From positions 1 to 64,000 of the forward strand of contig NZ_JACIEU010000013.1 of NCBI RefSeq assembly GCF_014197035.1: a DNA stretch of 64,000 nucleotides, in the 5' to 3' direction. Under the pieces are notes generated by a model. That model saw nothing but the letters and a program-made list of their open reading frames with translations, was not told the origin of the DNA and made no database searches. Of the stretch, positions 1 through 7,384 are shown piece after piece. The stretch comes from Sphingobium scionense. Lineage in GTDB: Bacteria; Pseudomonadota; Alphaproteobacteria; Sphingomonadales; Sphingomonadaceae. Both the position numbers and the translations under genes were made by a program. Every line of letters begins with the position of its first letter. Position 1 is the stretch's first letter.

Positions 1-400
1 CATTGTCAGCCTGCCAGCTCTGGCTGCCTGACCCGAACCCGATCCCGATCCTGCCGTGGATTGACGGTTCCTACACCACCTCCTGGGACACGACCGCCAC
101 GAAGCGACCATCTCCCGTCCTTGCGAGCGCAGCGAAGCAATGACGATGTCGGACCTTGACGACTGACGACCAACTGCGGCGGTAAAATCCTCCCCTGCAA
201 GGGGAGGGGGACCACGAAGTGGTGGAGGGGTGTCGCCCTATCGAGAGGGGGGGACACCCCTCCGTCTGGCCTTCGGCCAGCCACCTCCCCTTACAGGGGA
301 GGATGGCCTAGAACGACCAGAAATTGCCCATTACCCCAGCAATTGATTTGCCAAAAAGCGGACCTTGCATGGCCTTTCGAACGTCGGCATTTAATTGGCA
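1..400. other. Gene-free left edge of the window
   Basis: No convincing gene is present before the YcxB-like gene. The only open frame (minus strand, about 6-284) runs through the palindromic repeat and reads as low-complexity Pro/Arg/Gly sequence, so I do not call it. The stretch contains one structured repeat at 189-302, annotated separately. The part from about 300 to 400 is more A+T-rich and presumably carries the promoter of the following gene, but I see no clear -35/-10 pair. Confidence 0.6.
189..302. repeat. 114-bp compound extragenic palindrome
   Basis: The two ends are near-perfect inverted copies: 19 bp beginning CCTCCCCTGCAAGGGGAGG against CCTCCCCTTACAGGGGAGG, one mismatch. Inside lie a second inverted pair (GGAGGGGTGTC with GACACCCCTCC) and two small hairpins (CCACGAAGTGG and CTGGCCTTCGGCCAG). 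The whole can fold into a cloverleaf-like structure. It has no coding capacity and looks like a non-autonomous interspersed repeat. It occurs once in this window, so its family status is inferred. Confidence 0.7.
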
Positions 401-898
401 ATGCAAAAGGTCTCATTTCAAGCCACACCAGAAGACTTGCTCGGAGCCTATAGGCTCAATTTCCGAGTGACACTCAAGTCAAAACGGGTGATCCGAGCCT
501 ATGTTGGTGGGGGTGCAACACTTGCCGCGATGGCGATGGCAGCTGCTTGGCAATGGGATATTGTTTCCGTTCCAATTGCCGCCGCAATTGGTCTTGGATA
601 CTGGATTGCGTTCCTTTCATTGATATTTTTTTCGGCCTATCTGCGGCTTCCTTGCCAAGTCAGACGCATCTTCGATCAACAGAAGTCCTTGCACGACAAT
701 ACTACTGTAGAATGGTCGGAAAGTGGCGTCTCGTTTACTTCATCCCGTGGCCATTCTCAGTTCTCATGGTCAGATTTCGTGAAAATCGTGAAGGGGCAGG
801 ACACCATTATCCTTCGTCAAAGCGATGCCCTCATGAATTTTATCCCCAGCCGGGCGCTGTCACAGGAGCAATTAGATTCGTTTCCGGTGACGGTGTGA
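401..898 (+). CDS. YcxB-like membrane protein
   Basis: A 165-residue protein with an N-terminal soluble stretch, two closely spaced hydrophobic segments (about residues 35-80) and a C-terminal domain of the YcxB type, seen in the pattern around VEWSESGVSF, SWSDFVKIV and a closing FIPSRAL. Family members are small bacterial membrane proteins of unknown function. The ATG at 401 is preferred over an in-frame TTG two codons upstream; neither has a clear Shine-Dalgarno sequence. Base composition is visibly less G+C-rich than in the neighbouring genes, so recent acquisition is possible. The gene is monocistronic and converges on the macro-domain gene. Confidence 0.6.
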   Translation: MQKVSFQATPEDLLGAYRLNFRVTLKSKRVIRAYVGGGATLAAMAMAAAWQWDIVSVPIAAAIGLGYWIAFLSLIFFSAYLRLPCQVRRIFDQQKSLHDNTTVEWSESGVSFTSSRGHSQFSWSDFVKIVKGQDTIILRQSDALMNFIPSRALSQEQLDSFPVTV

Positions 899-987
899 AC
901 CGCCTACTGCTCAGATAGCATCCAAGCTCAGGTCCGCTTTCTTGTATTGGTTGCCTGAAAGCAGACGATCCGCAATCCACCCAACTC

Positions 988-1055
988 CGTCATCCCAGCG
1001 AAATCGAAGCAAGGCACTTGCCTTGCTTCGAGGATCTCACTTCATTCTGGGCTCT
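988..1055. repeat. Imperfect palindrome between convergent genes, possible terminator
   Basis: An 11-bp perfect stem, CGAAGCAAGGC with GCCTTGCTTCG and a 4-nt loop (1005-1030), is nested in an outer CCCAG...CTGGG pair. The left edge resembles the CGTCATCCC... type of extragenic repeat that also flanks the GIY-YIG gene at 5.9 kb. There is no clear T tract. It sits where transcripts from both sides would end. Confidence 0.5.
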
Positions 1056-1105
1056 GAAAAGAACAGAGAGATGTCGGCAAAAAAAGCGGGCCTGCGCTTA
1101 CTATC

Positions 1106-1642
1106 CTAATCCCCTGCCAACGCATCCCTGACGGCAGCGTCGTAGAGATCGCGATTGTCTTCGTCGAAGCAGACGAAGAGGATATGGTCGAAGGCGTCGG
1201 GGTCGCGGCGCAGCGCTTCCGCCACGGCGCGGGCGGCGACCTTGGCGGCTTGCCCCTTGGGATAGCCATAGACGCCGGTCGAGATCGCCGGGAAGGCGAT
1301 CGCGCGCAGGCAGTGGTGGCGGGCGAGCGACAGGCTGTGGCTGTAGCAGCTGGCGAGCAGGCCGCGCTCGCCTTGATTGCCGCCCTGCCAGATCGGGCCG
1401 ACGGTGTGGATGACGTAGCGGGCCGGCAGCCGATAGCCGCGCGTGATCCGCGCCTCCCCGGTCGGGCAGCCGCCGATGCCCCGGCATTCCGCCAGCAGGT
1501 CCGGCCCGGCGGCGCGATGGATCGCGCCATCGACCCCGCCGCCGCCGAGCAGGCTGTTATTGGCGGCGATGACGATCGCGTCGACCGCGCAACGGGTGAT
1601 GTCGCCCGTCACCACGTCCCAGCGCGTCGTCCCGACCATCAT
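1106..1642 (-). CDS. Macro-domain protein, probable O-acetyl-ADP-ribose deacetylase
   Basis: Single macro domain of about 178 residues. The ADP-ribose-binding signature is clear: VVTGDIT, then [20 protein letters not shown] with the catalytic-loop Asn and the [10 protein letters not shown] loop, and a C-terminal [12 protein letters not shown] loop. Family members hydrolyse O-acetyl-ADP-ribose or remove ADP-ribose from proteins. The longer frame begins inside the upstream VOC gene. I choose the ATG at 1642 (a second ATG follows at 1639), five bases past that gene's stop, so the two are probably co-transcribed. No sirtuin or ADP-ribosyltransferase gene is adjacent. Confidence 0.85.
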   Translation of the reverse strand: MMVGTTRWDVVTGDITRCAVDAIVIAANNSLLGGGGVDGAIHRAAGPDLLAECRGIGGCPTGEARITRGYRLPARYVIHTVGPIWQGGNQGERGLLASCYSHSLSLARHHCLRAIAFPAISTGVYGYPKGQAAKVAARAVAEALRRDPDAFDHILFVCFDEDNRDLYDAAVRDALAGD

Positions 1643-1646
1643 CGCA

Positions 1647-2060
1647 TCAGTTCTTCGGCGGACCGCTGATCGACCAGACATGGCCGAAGGGGTCGATCAG
1701 TTGGCCATAGCGACTGCCCCAGAACTGATTGGCGATCGGAACGCGTATCTCGGCCCCGGCCGCGACGGCGCGCGCCCACCACGAATCGGCATCATCGGTT
1801 TCCAGATGCAGCGTCACCGATGCCGGCTTTTCCACCGGGGCGCCGCCGCACATTTCGGGGAAATGATCGTTCAGCATCAGCCCGCCATCATTGACCGTCA
1901 GATGGGCGTGCATGATCCGCGTGCCATCTTCGCCCAGATGACGGCTCTGCTCGGTCGCACCGAAAGCAGTCGTGTAGAAGGCGATGGCGTCGGCGGCCTT
2001 GCCATCGGCAATGGTCAGATGGGGCGTGACCCCCGGCAGGACGAACGGCGTGTCGCTCAT
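1647..2060 (-). CDS. VOC family (PhnB-like glyoxalase fold) protein
   Basis: 137 residues with the paired beta-alpha-beta-beta-beta arrangement of the vicinal oxygen chelate superfamily: [21 protein letters not shown] at the start, [16 protein letters not shown] in the middle and [15 protein letters not shown] at the end. The PhnB/YdeN-like subgroup is widespread and its substrates are mostly unknown. It lies immediately upstream of the macro-domain gene on the same strand, with overlapping translation signals. No function beyond the fold is claimed. Confidence 0.8.
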   Translation of the reverse strand: MSDTPFVLPGVTPHLTIADGKAADAIAFYTTAFGATEQSRHLGEDGTRIMHAHLTVNDGGLMLNDHFPEMCGGAPVEKPASVTLHLETDDADSWWARAVAAGAEIRVPIANQFWGSRYGQLIDPFGHVWSISGPPKN

Positions 2061-2129
2061 GATCCTCTCCTTCGCGCCGACCCCCTGATCGAGTCGGCAG
2101 AGCCGCAGGATAGGCCCGGCGCACGCCGT

Positions 2130-4292
2130 TCAGAAGATGCCGAGGAACTTCTTGTCCTGCGTCTTCTTCTCGGCCTTGTTGCCCTTGCCCGCTTCATCCT
2201 TTGCGGTGGTGCCGCGGCCGACATCGTCGCGCGGCTTCCCGCCACGGGTGCGTTGGGCGACGGCATCGGCACCGGCCAGCACCGGGCCACAGGCGGCTGC
2301 CTTCGCATCGCCGACATCGACAAAGGCCAGTGTCGCGGCGATCGGCGTCGCGACGATGCCCAGCGCCACCGCCGCGCCGCCGCGCGCGATCAGGTCCGGG
2401 CTGATGACATTGATCGACGGCCGGGCGAAATAGCCGCCGATGCCGACCGGGGACTGGCCGGAAAACAGGCTGATCTTCTTGCCATCGGCGCGGAAGGCCA
2501 GGTCGAGGCTCTCATTCCTGAACGAGAATCCACCCCGCCCGGTCATGACATTCTTGCGCGTGTCGATGAGGATCGGGTCGGCCGCGGCCACGCCATTGCG
2601 CACGGTGAAGGCAATGAGGCCGCAATTGATCTGCACCGGATCCTTCAGCTTCTTCTCGAACATCTTGGTGACGAAGGTGCCGACATCGATTTCGGAGAGT
2701 TGGACATTGCGCGCCCACATGCTGCCCGCCGGCAGGATGACGGCAATGCGGCCATTGGCGGTGGCAAGCGAGTTATGGACGGTATCACCGAGGCCCGTCA
2801 TCTGCATTCGCCCCTTCACCATGCCGGTCGTGCCCGATTGCTCGACGCCCCAGCGGGCAAGCAGCGTGCCCATCGGCGTGGGTGCCAGGCGGACGTCATA
2901 CGTCGTGCGCACCGGCTGGTTGCGGGCGTCGATCTCAATGTCCGAGGCGACATGGCCGCCCGCCATGTCGAAGGTCAGTGGCGAGAGGGCCAGCAGGCTA
3001 TGGTCGAGCTTCAGCGTCACCGCCGCATTGGCAATCGGCACATTGGGTGCGCGGATGGTCTTCACGCTGTAGCGGACATTGGCGTCGAAATTGCGGATCG
3101 CCTCGATCCGCAGCGGCGCGTCGGGCAGCAGCCGGGGCGTTCCCTGCACGGTCGTGATGGCGCCCGCCCCACCCTGTGCGTCCAGCCTTTGCGGATCATA
3201 GCCGATGAAGGGGCCGACATCGATGATGTCGAGCCGCTGCGTCGCCAGATCCGCGTCGAGCAACAGACGGTTGTTCGGCAACGACACGGTAAAGCGCCCG
3301 GCAAGATCGGAATCGCCGAAACGGCCCTTGAGATGCGTGAAGCGCCATTCCTCGCCCGCCTTGGTCAGCGCGGCGGTGAAGCGATACTGGCGGGTGCCGG
3401 GAATGGCGACGCCCAGGAAATCGAACAAATGGCCAAGATTAGGCCCTTGCGCGACCATGCGAAGGTCGCTGCCTTCCAACTCGGTCGCGCCCGGCAGCGT
3501 GCCCGTCACCTCCAGCACCGTCGCGCCGGCCTGCGCGCGCAGGGCCAGGCTGTTCTTGCCGCCCGTGACGGTGGCGTTGGGCGACAGCAGCCCGCCCTTC
3601 AGGGAGAAGGGCTTGCCGCGCATCGTCCCCGTGCCGGACAGGCGCACGTCGCTGGCGAAGCGGGTATCCTGCGCCTGCACGGTCTCGAAGCCGATATCGG
3701 TCGACAGCATCAGCACCGGATCGCGATAGCGCATCGTCGTGCCGGCGAGCAGCGCACGGCGGATGAGCGGCAGGGTGATCGGCTCGCCCTTCCGGTCGGG
3801 GTCGCCCAGCGTCCATGTATTATGCTGCCGGTCGCGCGACCATTCCAGGTCGGCGGCGGCACCCCGCAGTTCCAGCCAGGGGACGCGATATTGCTTGCCG
3901 AAGATCAGGCTCAGTGGTGCGATCCGCGCGTCGATCAGGTCGGCGCGGAACAGGTCGGGCCGGCTGGCCCAGGGCAGGTTGGCGATGCGCAGCCCCTCCG
4001 CCCGGAACTTGATCGCGATCGGCGCGAAATAAAGCTGGAAGTCTCCGCCGACCTCCACCTGCCGCTCCAGCCGGGCGGACAGGATGCGCTCGAAAGAGCC
4101 TTTGAGGAAGCGTCCCTTGGTGACGAAGAGGATCAGCCACAGGGCAAGGATGATGCCGACGATCCACAGCAGGATGCGTGCCGGCAGCGGCAGGCGGCGC
4201 CAGCGGTCGCGCGCGCGGCGCAAATGCACAGCCGCACCGCCGGGTTGAGCGGTCAAGGGGGCGCCATGCGGCTTGGGTTCGACATCGGCCAT
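2130..4292 (-). CDS. AsmA family protein
   Basis: 720-residue protein with a basic cytoplasmic N-terminus, one membrane anchor (about residues 38-58, RILLWIVGIILALWLILFV) and a long beta-strand-rich periplasmic part, the plan of the AsmA/TamB-like family. The segment after the anchor (RFLKGSFERILSARLERQVEV) is characteristic. The C-terminus ends in a Lys/Gly-rich tail. AsmA-like proteins are linked to outer-membrane assembly and lipid transport between membranes. It is transcribed divergently from rpmI and ends about 70 bp before the VOC gene starts. The strand is chosen from codon bias; a long opposite-strand frame is a shadow. Confidence 0.85.
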   Translation of the reverse strand: MADVEPKPHGAPLTAQPGGAAVHLRRARDRWRRLPLPARILLWIVGIILALWLILFVTKGRFLKGSFERILSARLERQVEVGGDFQLYFAPIAIKFRAEGLRIANLPWASRPDLFRADLIDARIAPLSLIFGKQYRVPWLELRGAAADLEWSRDRQHNTWTLGDPDRKGEPITLPLIRRALLAGTTMRYRDPVLMLSTDIGFETVQAQDTRFASDVRLSGTGTMRGKPFSLKGGLLSPNATVTGGKNSLALRAQAGATVLEVTGTLPGATELEGSDLRMVAQGPNLGHLFDFLGVAIPGTRQYRFTAALTKAGEEWRFTHLKGRFGDSDLAGRFTVSLPNNRLLLDADLATQRLDIIDVGPFIGYDPQRLDAQGGAGAITTVQGTPRLLPDAPLRIEAIRNFDANVRYSVKTIRAPNVPIANAAVTLKLDHSLLALSPLTFDMAGGHVASDIEIDARNQPVRTTYDVRLAPTPMGTLLARWGVEQSGTTGMVKGRMQMTGLGDTVHNSLATANGRIAVILPAGSMWARNVQLSEIDVGTFVTKMFEKKLKDPVQINCGLIAFTVRNGVAAADPILIDTRKNVMTGRGGFSFRNESLDLAFRADGKKISLFSGQSPVGIGGYFARPSINVISPDLIARGGAAVALGIVATPIAATLAFVDVGDAKAAACGPVLAGADAVAQRTRGGKPRDDVGRGTTAKDEAGKGNKAEKKTQDKKFLGIF

Positions 4293-4334
4293 GGCGGGGT
4301 CAACGCGGGCGCGTCGCCTTTGGGTCCGAATCGC

Positions 4335-4363
4335 TTGCTTTTGCGGGCGCGGCCGACTATGGG
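4335..4363 (+). promoter_or_regulatory. Candidate promoter of rpmI-rplT
   Basis: TTGCTT (4335-4340) is followed after 17 bp by TATGGG (4358-4363), about 90 bp upstream of the rpmI start. The -10 matches consensus only in its first part. The gene has a strong ribosome binding site, AAGGAG, eight bases before ATG 4452. No L20-binding leader structure was identified by eye. Confidence 0.3.
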
Positions 4364-4451
4364 CCGCCCTTCGCGATATTCAGTGAGACCGCCCGGCTAA
4401 CTAGGGCTGCCGTGGCTGTCTGTAATCGTCGCGCCAAACAAGGAGACGAAA

Positions 4452-4655
4452 ATGCCCAAGCTCAAGACCAAGAGCGGTGTGAAGAAGCGCTTCAAGTTCA
4501 CCGCTTCCGGCAAGGTCAAGCACGGCGTCGCTGGCAAGCGTCACCGCCTGATCTCGCACAACGCCAAGTATATTCGCCAGAACCGTGGCACTTCCGTGCT
4601 GTCCGACGCCGACGTGGCTCACGTCCGCCTCTGGGCACCCTACGGCCTGAAGTAA
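4452..4655 (+). CDS. rpmI: Large ribosomal subunit protein bL35
   Basis: 67 residues, the usual bL35 length, highly basic, with the family pattern [20 protein letters not shown] at the N-terminus followed by [20 protein letters not shown]. Start is fixed by AAGGAG in front of ATG 4452. It lies 13 bp before rplT, the standard rpmI-rplT pair. infC, which precedes this pair in many bacteria, is absent here; the upstream neighbour is the divergent AsmA gene. Confidence 0.98.
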   Translation: MPKLKTKSGVKKRFKFTASGKVKHGVAGKRHRLISHNAKYIRQNRGTSVLSDADVAHVRLWAPYGLK

Positions 4656-4668
4656 GGAGTAGAGGACA

Positions 4669-5031
4669 ATGGCACGCGTAAAACGTGGTGTAACCACCAA
4701 GGCGAAGCATAAGAGGATTTTGGATCAGGCGAAGGGCTATTATGGCCGTCGCAAGAACACGATCCGCGTCGCTCGCCAGGCTGTCGAAAAGGCCGGCCAG
4801 TACGCTTATCGCGACCGCAAGGTCAAGAAGCGCACCTTCCGTGGCCTGTGGATCCAGCGCATCAACGCGGGTGTCCGCGCTGAAGGCCTGACCTATTCGC
4901 AGTTCATGCACGGTCTGAAGCTGGCCGGCGTCGAGCTGGACCGCAAGGTCCTGGCCGACATCGCGATGCACGAAGGCGAGGCGTTCAGCGCCATCATCGC
5001 CCAGGCCAAGGCTGCGCTGCCCGCAGCCTGA
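4669..5031 (+). CDS. rplT: Large ribosomal subunit protein bL20
   Basis: 120 residues, typical for bL20, with the conserved start [18 protein letters not shown] and the segment [20 protein letters not shown]. It binds 23S rRNA early in 50S assembly and in several bacteria represses its own operon. Preceded by AAGGAGTAGAGG and followed by an intrinsic terminator, so rpmI-rplT forms a closed two-gene unit. Confidence 0.98.
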   Translation: MARVKRGVTTKAKHKRILDQAKGYYGRRKNTIRVARQAVEKAGQYAYRDRKVKKRTFRGLWIQRINAGVRAEGLTYSQFMHGLKLAGVELDRKVLADIAMHEGEAFSAIIAQAKAALPAA

Positions 5032-5058
5032 AGCTGATCGATCGCAAGATCGTAAAAA

Positions 5059-5099
5059 GGGGCGCCGGGGCAGATGCCTTCGGCGCCCTTTTTGTTTTT
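5059..5099 (+). terminator. Intrinsic terminator after rplT
   Basis: An eight-bp stem GGGCGCCG / CGGCGCCC (5060-5067 with 5081-5088) is followed by TTTTTGTTTTT. It is placed 28 bp after the rplT stop. Confidence 0.85.
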
Positions 5100-5110
5100 C
5101 CGGTTTTATC

Positions 5111-5184
5111 CCGTTCGTCCTGAGCGAAGTCGAAGTGCCTTCGCTGCGCTCTGGCGGGGGCTTCGACAGGCTCAGCCCGAACGG
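5111..5184. repeat. CCGTTCG...CGAACGG extragenic palindrome, copy 1
   Basis: The 74-bp element opens CCGTTCGTCCTGAGCGAAG and closes with the inverse, CTTCGACAGGCTCAGCCCGAACGG split across positions 5161-5184. Related copies occur at 12100-12212 and 15132-15186, with a partial one near 32880. All lie between genes. The shared core is GAGCGAAGTCGAAG. Confidence 0.75.
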
Positions 5185-5221
5185 ATTTCAGGGGGCAGCC
5201 TGACATTTGAGGAACCATCCC

Positions 5222-5842
5222 ATGTCGCTGCATCTCTGGTGGTTATATGTCACGGCGGTCTTCCTGATCTCGGCCACGCCCGGCCCCAACATGCTGCATG
5301 TGATGACGCAGAGCATCGCCCATGGGCCACGCAAGGCGCTGGTGACGATGGCGGGGCTGATGAGCGCCGTGCTGCTGTGCCTGATCGCGTCGGCACTGGG
5401 TCTTGGCGCGCTGCTCAAGGCGTCGCCGCGCCTGTTCGATGTGCTGCGCTATGCCGGCGTCGCCTATCTCATCTGGCTGGGGATCAAGGGCTGGCGCGCG
5501 CCGGTCGGCAATGCGGACGGCGGCGATGGCGGCCCGGTCCGCTCCGCCCGTGCGCTTTATGCGACCGGCCTGCTGACGGGCCTGTCGAACCCCAAGCTCA
5601 TCATCTTCGCCGCCGCGCTCTTCCCCCAGTTCATTGACCTTGCCCGCCCCTTCTGGCTGCAGCTGGCGATCCTGATCGTCAGCTTCGTGGTGATCGAAAG
5701 CTTCTGGTACTCGGTCTATGCGCTGGGCGGCCTGCGCCTGGCCCGCTGGCTGGCGCCGGCCAACCGGCAGAAGCTGTTCAACCGCGGCACCGGCCTGATG
5801 TTCATCGGCTTTGGCGGCGCGTTGCTGGGGGCGCGCGCCTAA
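5222..5842 (+). CDS. LysE/RhtB family exporter
   Basis: 206-residue integral membrane protein with about six hydrophobic segments. The family signature lies in the N-terminal third: SATPGPNMLHVMTQSIAHG, where the Pro-Gly-Pro turn is diagnostic of the LysE/RhtB amino-acid exporters, and GLLTGLSNPKLIIFAAALFP near residue 120. Such proteins export basic or neutral amino acids or homoserine lactone. The ATG at 5222 is chosen; a TTG 15 bp upstream would add five residues. It lies between the repeat copy and the GIY-YIG unit and has no operon partner. Confidence 0.85.
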   Translation: MSLHLWWLYVTAVFLISATPGPNMLHVMTQSIAHGPRKALVTMAGLMSAVLLCLIASALGLGALLKASPRLFDVLRYAGVAYLIWLGIKGWRAPVGNADGGDGGPVRSARALYATGLLTGLSNPKLIIFAAALFPQFIDLARPFWLQLAILIVSFVVIESFWYSVYALGGLRLARWLAPANRQKLFNRGTGLMFIGFGGALLGARA

Positions 5843-5850
5843 CCCCACCT

Positions 5851-5886
5851 TCGTCATTCCCGCGAAAGCGGGAACCCACCACCCGA
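5851..5886. repeat. Left 36-bp inverted repeat flanking the GIY-YIG gene
   Basis: Begins TCGTCATTCCCGCGAAAGCG; positions 5858-5875 form a self-hairpin TTCCCGC-GAAA-GCGGGAA. It matches the reverse complement of 6220-6255 at 34 of 36 positions. It ends eight bases before the start codon of the nuclease gene. Confidence 0.85.
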
Positions 5887-5893
5887 GGCATCG

Positions 5894-6211
5894 ATGACGC
5901 GCGAGATAAGCCCGACGGTCTACATGCTCGCCAGCCGCCGCAACGGCACATTATATGTCGGCGTAACTTCTGATCTCATAAAGCGCCTCTACGAGCATCG
6001 AAACGGCTTGATCGAAGGCTTCACGAAAGACTACGGCGTCAAGCGCCTGGTCTGGTTCGAACCGCATGACAGCATGGACAGCGCCATCCTGCGGGAAAAG
6101 CGGATCAAGAAATGGAACAGGCAGTGGAAGATTGAGCTGATCGAAGCCGGCAATCCCGATTGGGACGATCTGGCGCTGGGGTTTGGCTTTGCGCCGTTAC
6201 CCCGCGACTGA
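5894..6211 (+). CDS. Single-domain GIY-YIG endonuclease
   Basis: 105 residues, almost all GIY-YIG nuclease domain: TVYMLAS (the GIY strand, here VYML) at residues 8-14, TLYVGVTSDLIKRLYEHRNG with YVG and the catalytic Arg on the helix, and ILREKRIKKWNR with the metal-binding Glu. No DNA-binding domain is attached. This is the UPF0213/YhbQ-like class common in Proteobacteria. The gene is tightly framed by inverted repeats on both sides, suggesting that gene and repeats travel together. Cleavage activity is inferred from the fold. Confidence 0.88.
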   Translation: MTREISPTVYMLASRRNGTLYVGVTSDLIKRLYEHRNGLIEGFTKDYGVKRLVWFEPHDSMDSAILREKRIKKWNRQWKIELIEAGNPDWDDLALGFGFAPLPRD

Positions 6212-6219
6212 TCGAAAGG

Positions 6220-6255
6220 TCGGGAGATGGGTTCCCGCTTTCGCGGGAATGACGA
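6220..6255. repeat. Right 36-bp inverted repeat flanking the GIY-YIG gene
   Basis: Reverse-complement copy of 5851-5886 with two mismatches; it contains TTCCCGC-TTTC-GCGGGAA. It begins eight bases after the nuclease stop and ends 22 bp before the pheS start, so it lies inside the presumed pheS leader. Confidence 0.85.
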
Positions 6256-6277
6256 TGAGATTGATGGATAGAGATTC

Positions 6278-7384
6278 ATGACCGAAATTAGCGCACTGAA
6301 AGCCGGCCTGATTGCCGACATCGAGGCTGCCGACACGCTGGACGCGCTGGAAGGGCTGCGCGTGGGCGCGCTGGGCAAGAATGGGGTCGTCACCGGCCTG
6401 CTCAAGACGCTGGGCGGCATGTCGCCCGAGGAGCGTCTGGAAAAAGGCCCGCCGATCCAGGATTTGCGCGAAAGCGTGACCGCCGCGATCGCCGAGCGGA
6501 AGGCCGCGCTGGAACAGGCCGCGCTCGACGCCCGCCTCGCCTCGGAAAAGGTCGACATGACCCTGCCCGCCGATCTGGGTCCGCAAGGGTCGGTCCATGC
6601 CGTCAGCCAGGTGATGGACGAACTGGCGGAAATCTTCGCCGACCTGGGCTTTTCGGTCGCGACCGGTCCGGAGATCGAGGACGACTGGCATAATTTCACC
6701 GCGCTCAACATTCCCGAGACGCACCCGGCGCGCGCGATGCACGACACCTTCTACTTCCCCGACGAAGAGGGACAGAAGAAGATGCTGCTGCGCACCCATA
6801 CCTCGCCAGTGCAGATCCGCACCATGGAGTCTTTTGTTGCGTCTGGGCAGGAGCCGCCGATCCGCATCATCGCGCCCGGCCGCGTCTATCGCAGCGACTC
6901 AGATGCGACCCACACGCCGATGTTCCACCAGATCGAGGGTCTGGTGATCGACAAGGGCATCACGCTCGGGCACCTCAAATGGACGCTGGAAACCTTCCTC
7001 AAGGCCTTCTTCGAGCGTGAGGACATCGTCCTGCGCCTGCGCCCGAGCTATTTCCCCTTCACCGAACCCTCGGTCGAGGTCGATGTCGGCTACACGCTGA
7101 CCAATGGCCAGCGCGTCATCGGCGGCGACGGCGATGCGCCGGGCGGCGGCTGGCTGGAAGTGCTGGGCAGCGGCATGGTCAACCGCCGCGTGATCGAGGC
7201 CTGCGGGCTTGATCCCGACGAATGGCAGGGCTTTGCCTTCGGCACCGGCGTCGACCGTCTCGCCATGCTGAAATATGGCATGAACGACCTGCGCGCCTTC
7301 TTCGACGGCGATCTGCGCTGGCTGAAACATTATGGATTCTCGGCACTCGACGTGCCCACGCTGTCGGGAGGAGTCGGCGCATGA
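6278..7384 (+). CDS. pheS: Phenylalanine--tRNA ligase alpha subunit
   Basis: 368 residues, slightly longer than the E. coli enzyme, with an N-terminal coiled coil and a class II catalytic core. Visible marks are [40 protein letters not shown] (motif 2 region), [13 protein letters not shown] and motif 3, [18 protein letters not shown]. Together with PheT it charges tRNA-Phe as an alpha2beta2 enzyme. Its stop overlaps the pheT start as ATGA (7381-7384), giving translational coupling. The right-hand GIY-YIG repeat is the only structured element in the upstream gap; I see no attenuator with a Phe-rich leader peptide. Confidence 0.98.
   Translation: MTEISALKAGLIADIEAADTLDALEGLRVGALGKNGVVTGLLKTLGGMSPEERLEKGPPIQDLRESVTAAIAERKAALEQAALDARLASEKVDMTLPADLGPQGSVHAVSQVMDELAEIFADLGFSVATGPEIEDDWHNFTALNIPETHPARAMHDTFYFPDEEGQKKMLLRTHTSPVQIRTMESFVASGQEPPIRIIAPGRVYRSDSDATHTPMFHQIEGLVIDKGITLGHLKWTLETFLKAFFEREDIVLRLRPSYFPFTEPSVEVDVGYTLTNGQRVIGGDGDAPGGGWLEVLGSGMVNRRVIEACGLDPDEWQGFAFGTGVDRLAMLKYGMNDLRAFFDGDLRWLKHYGFSALDVPTLSGGVGA

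Noticed and set aside
1443..4400. Long plus-strand open frame (985 codons) opposite the VOC and AsmA genes
   Set aside because: Its translation is Arg/Asp/Gln/His-rich with no domain; the minus-strand frames show an AsmA anchor and VOC motifs. It is a shadow from high G+C.
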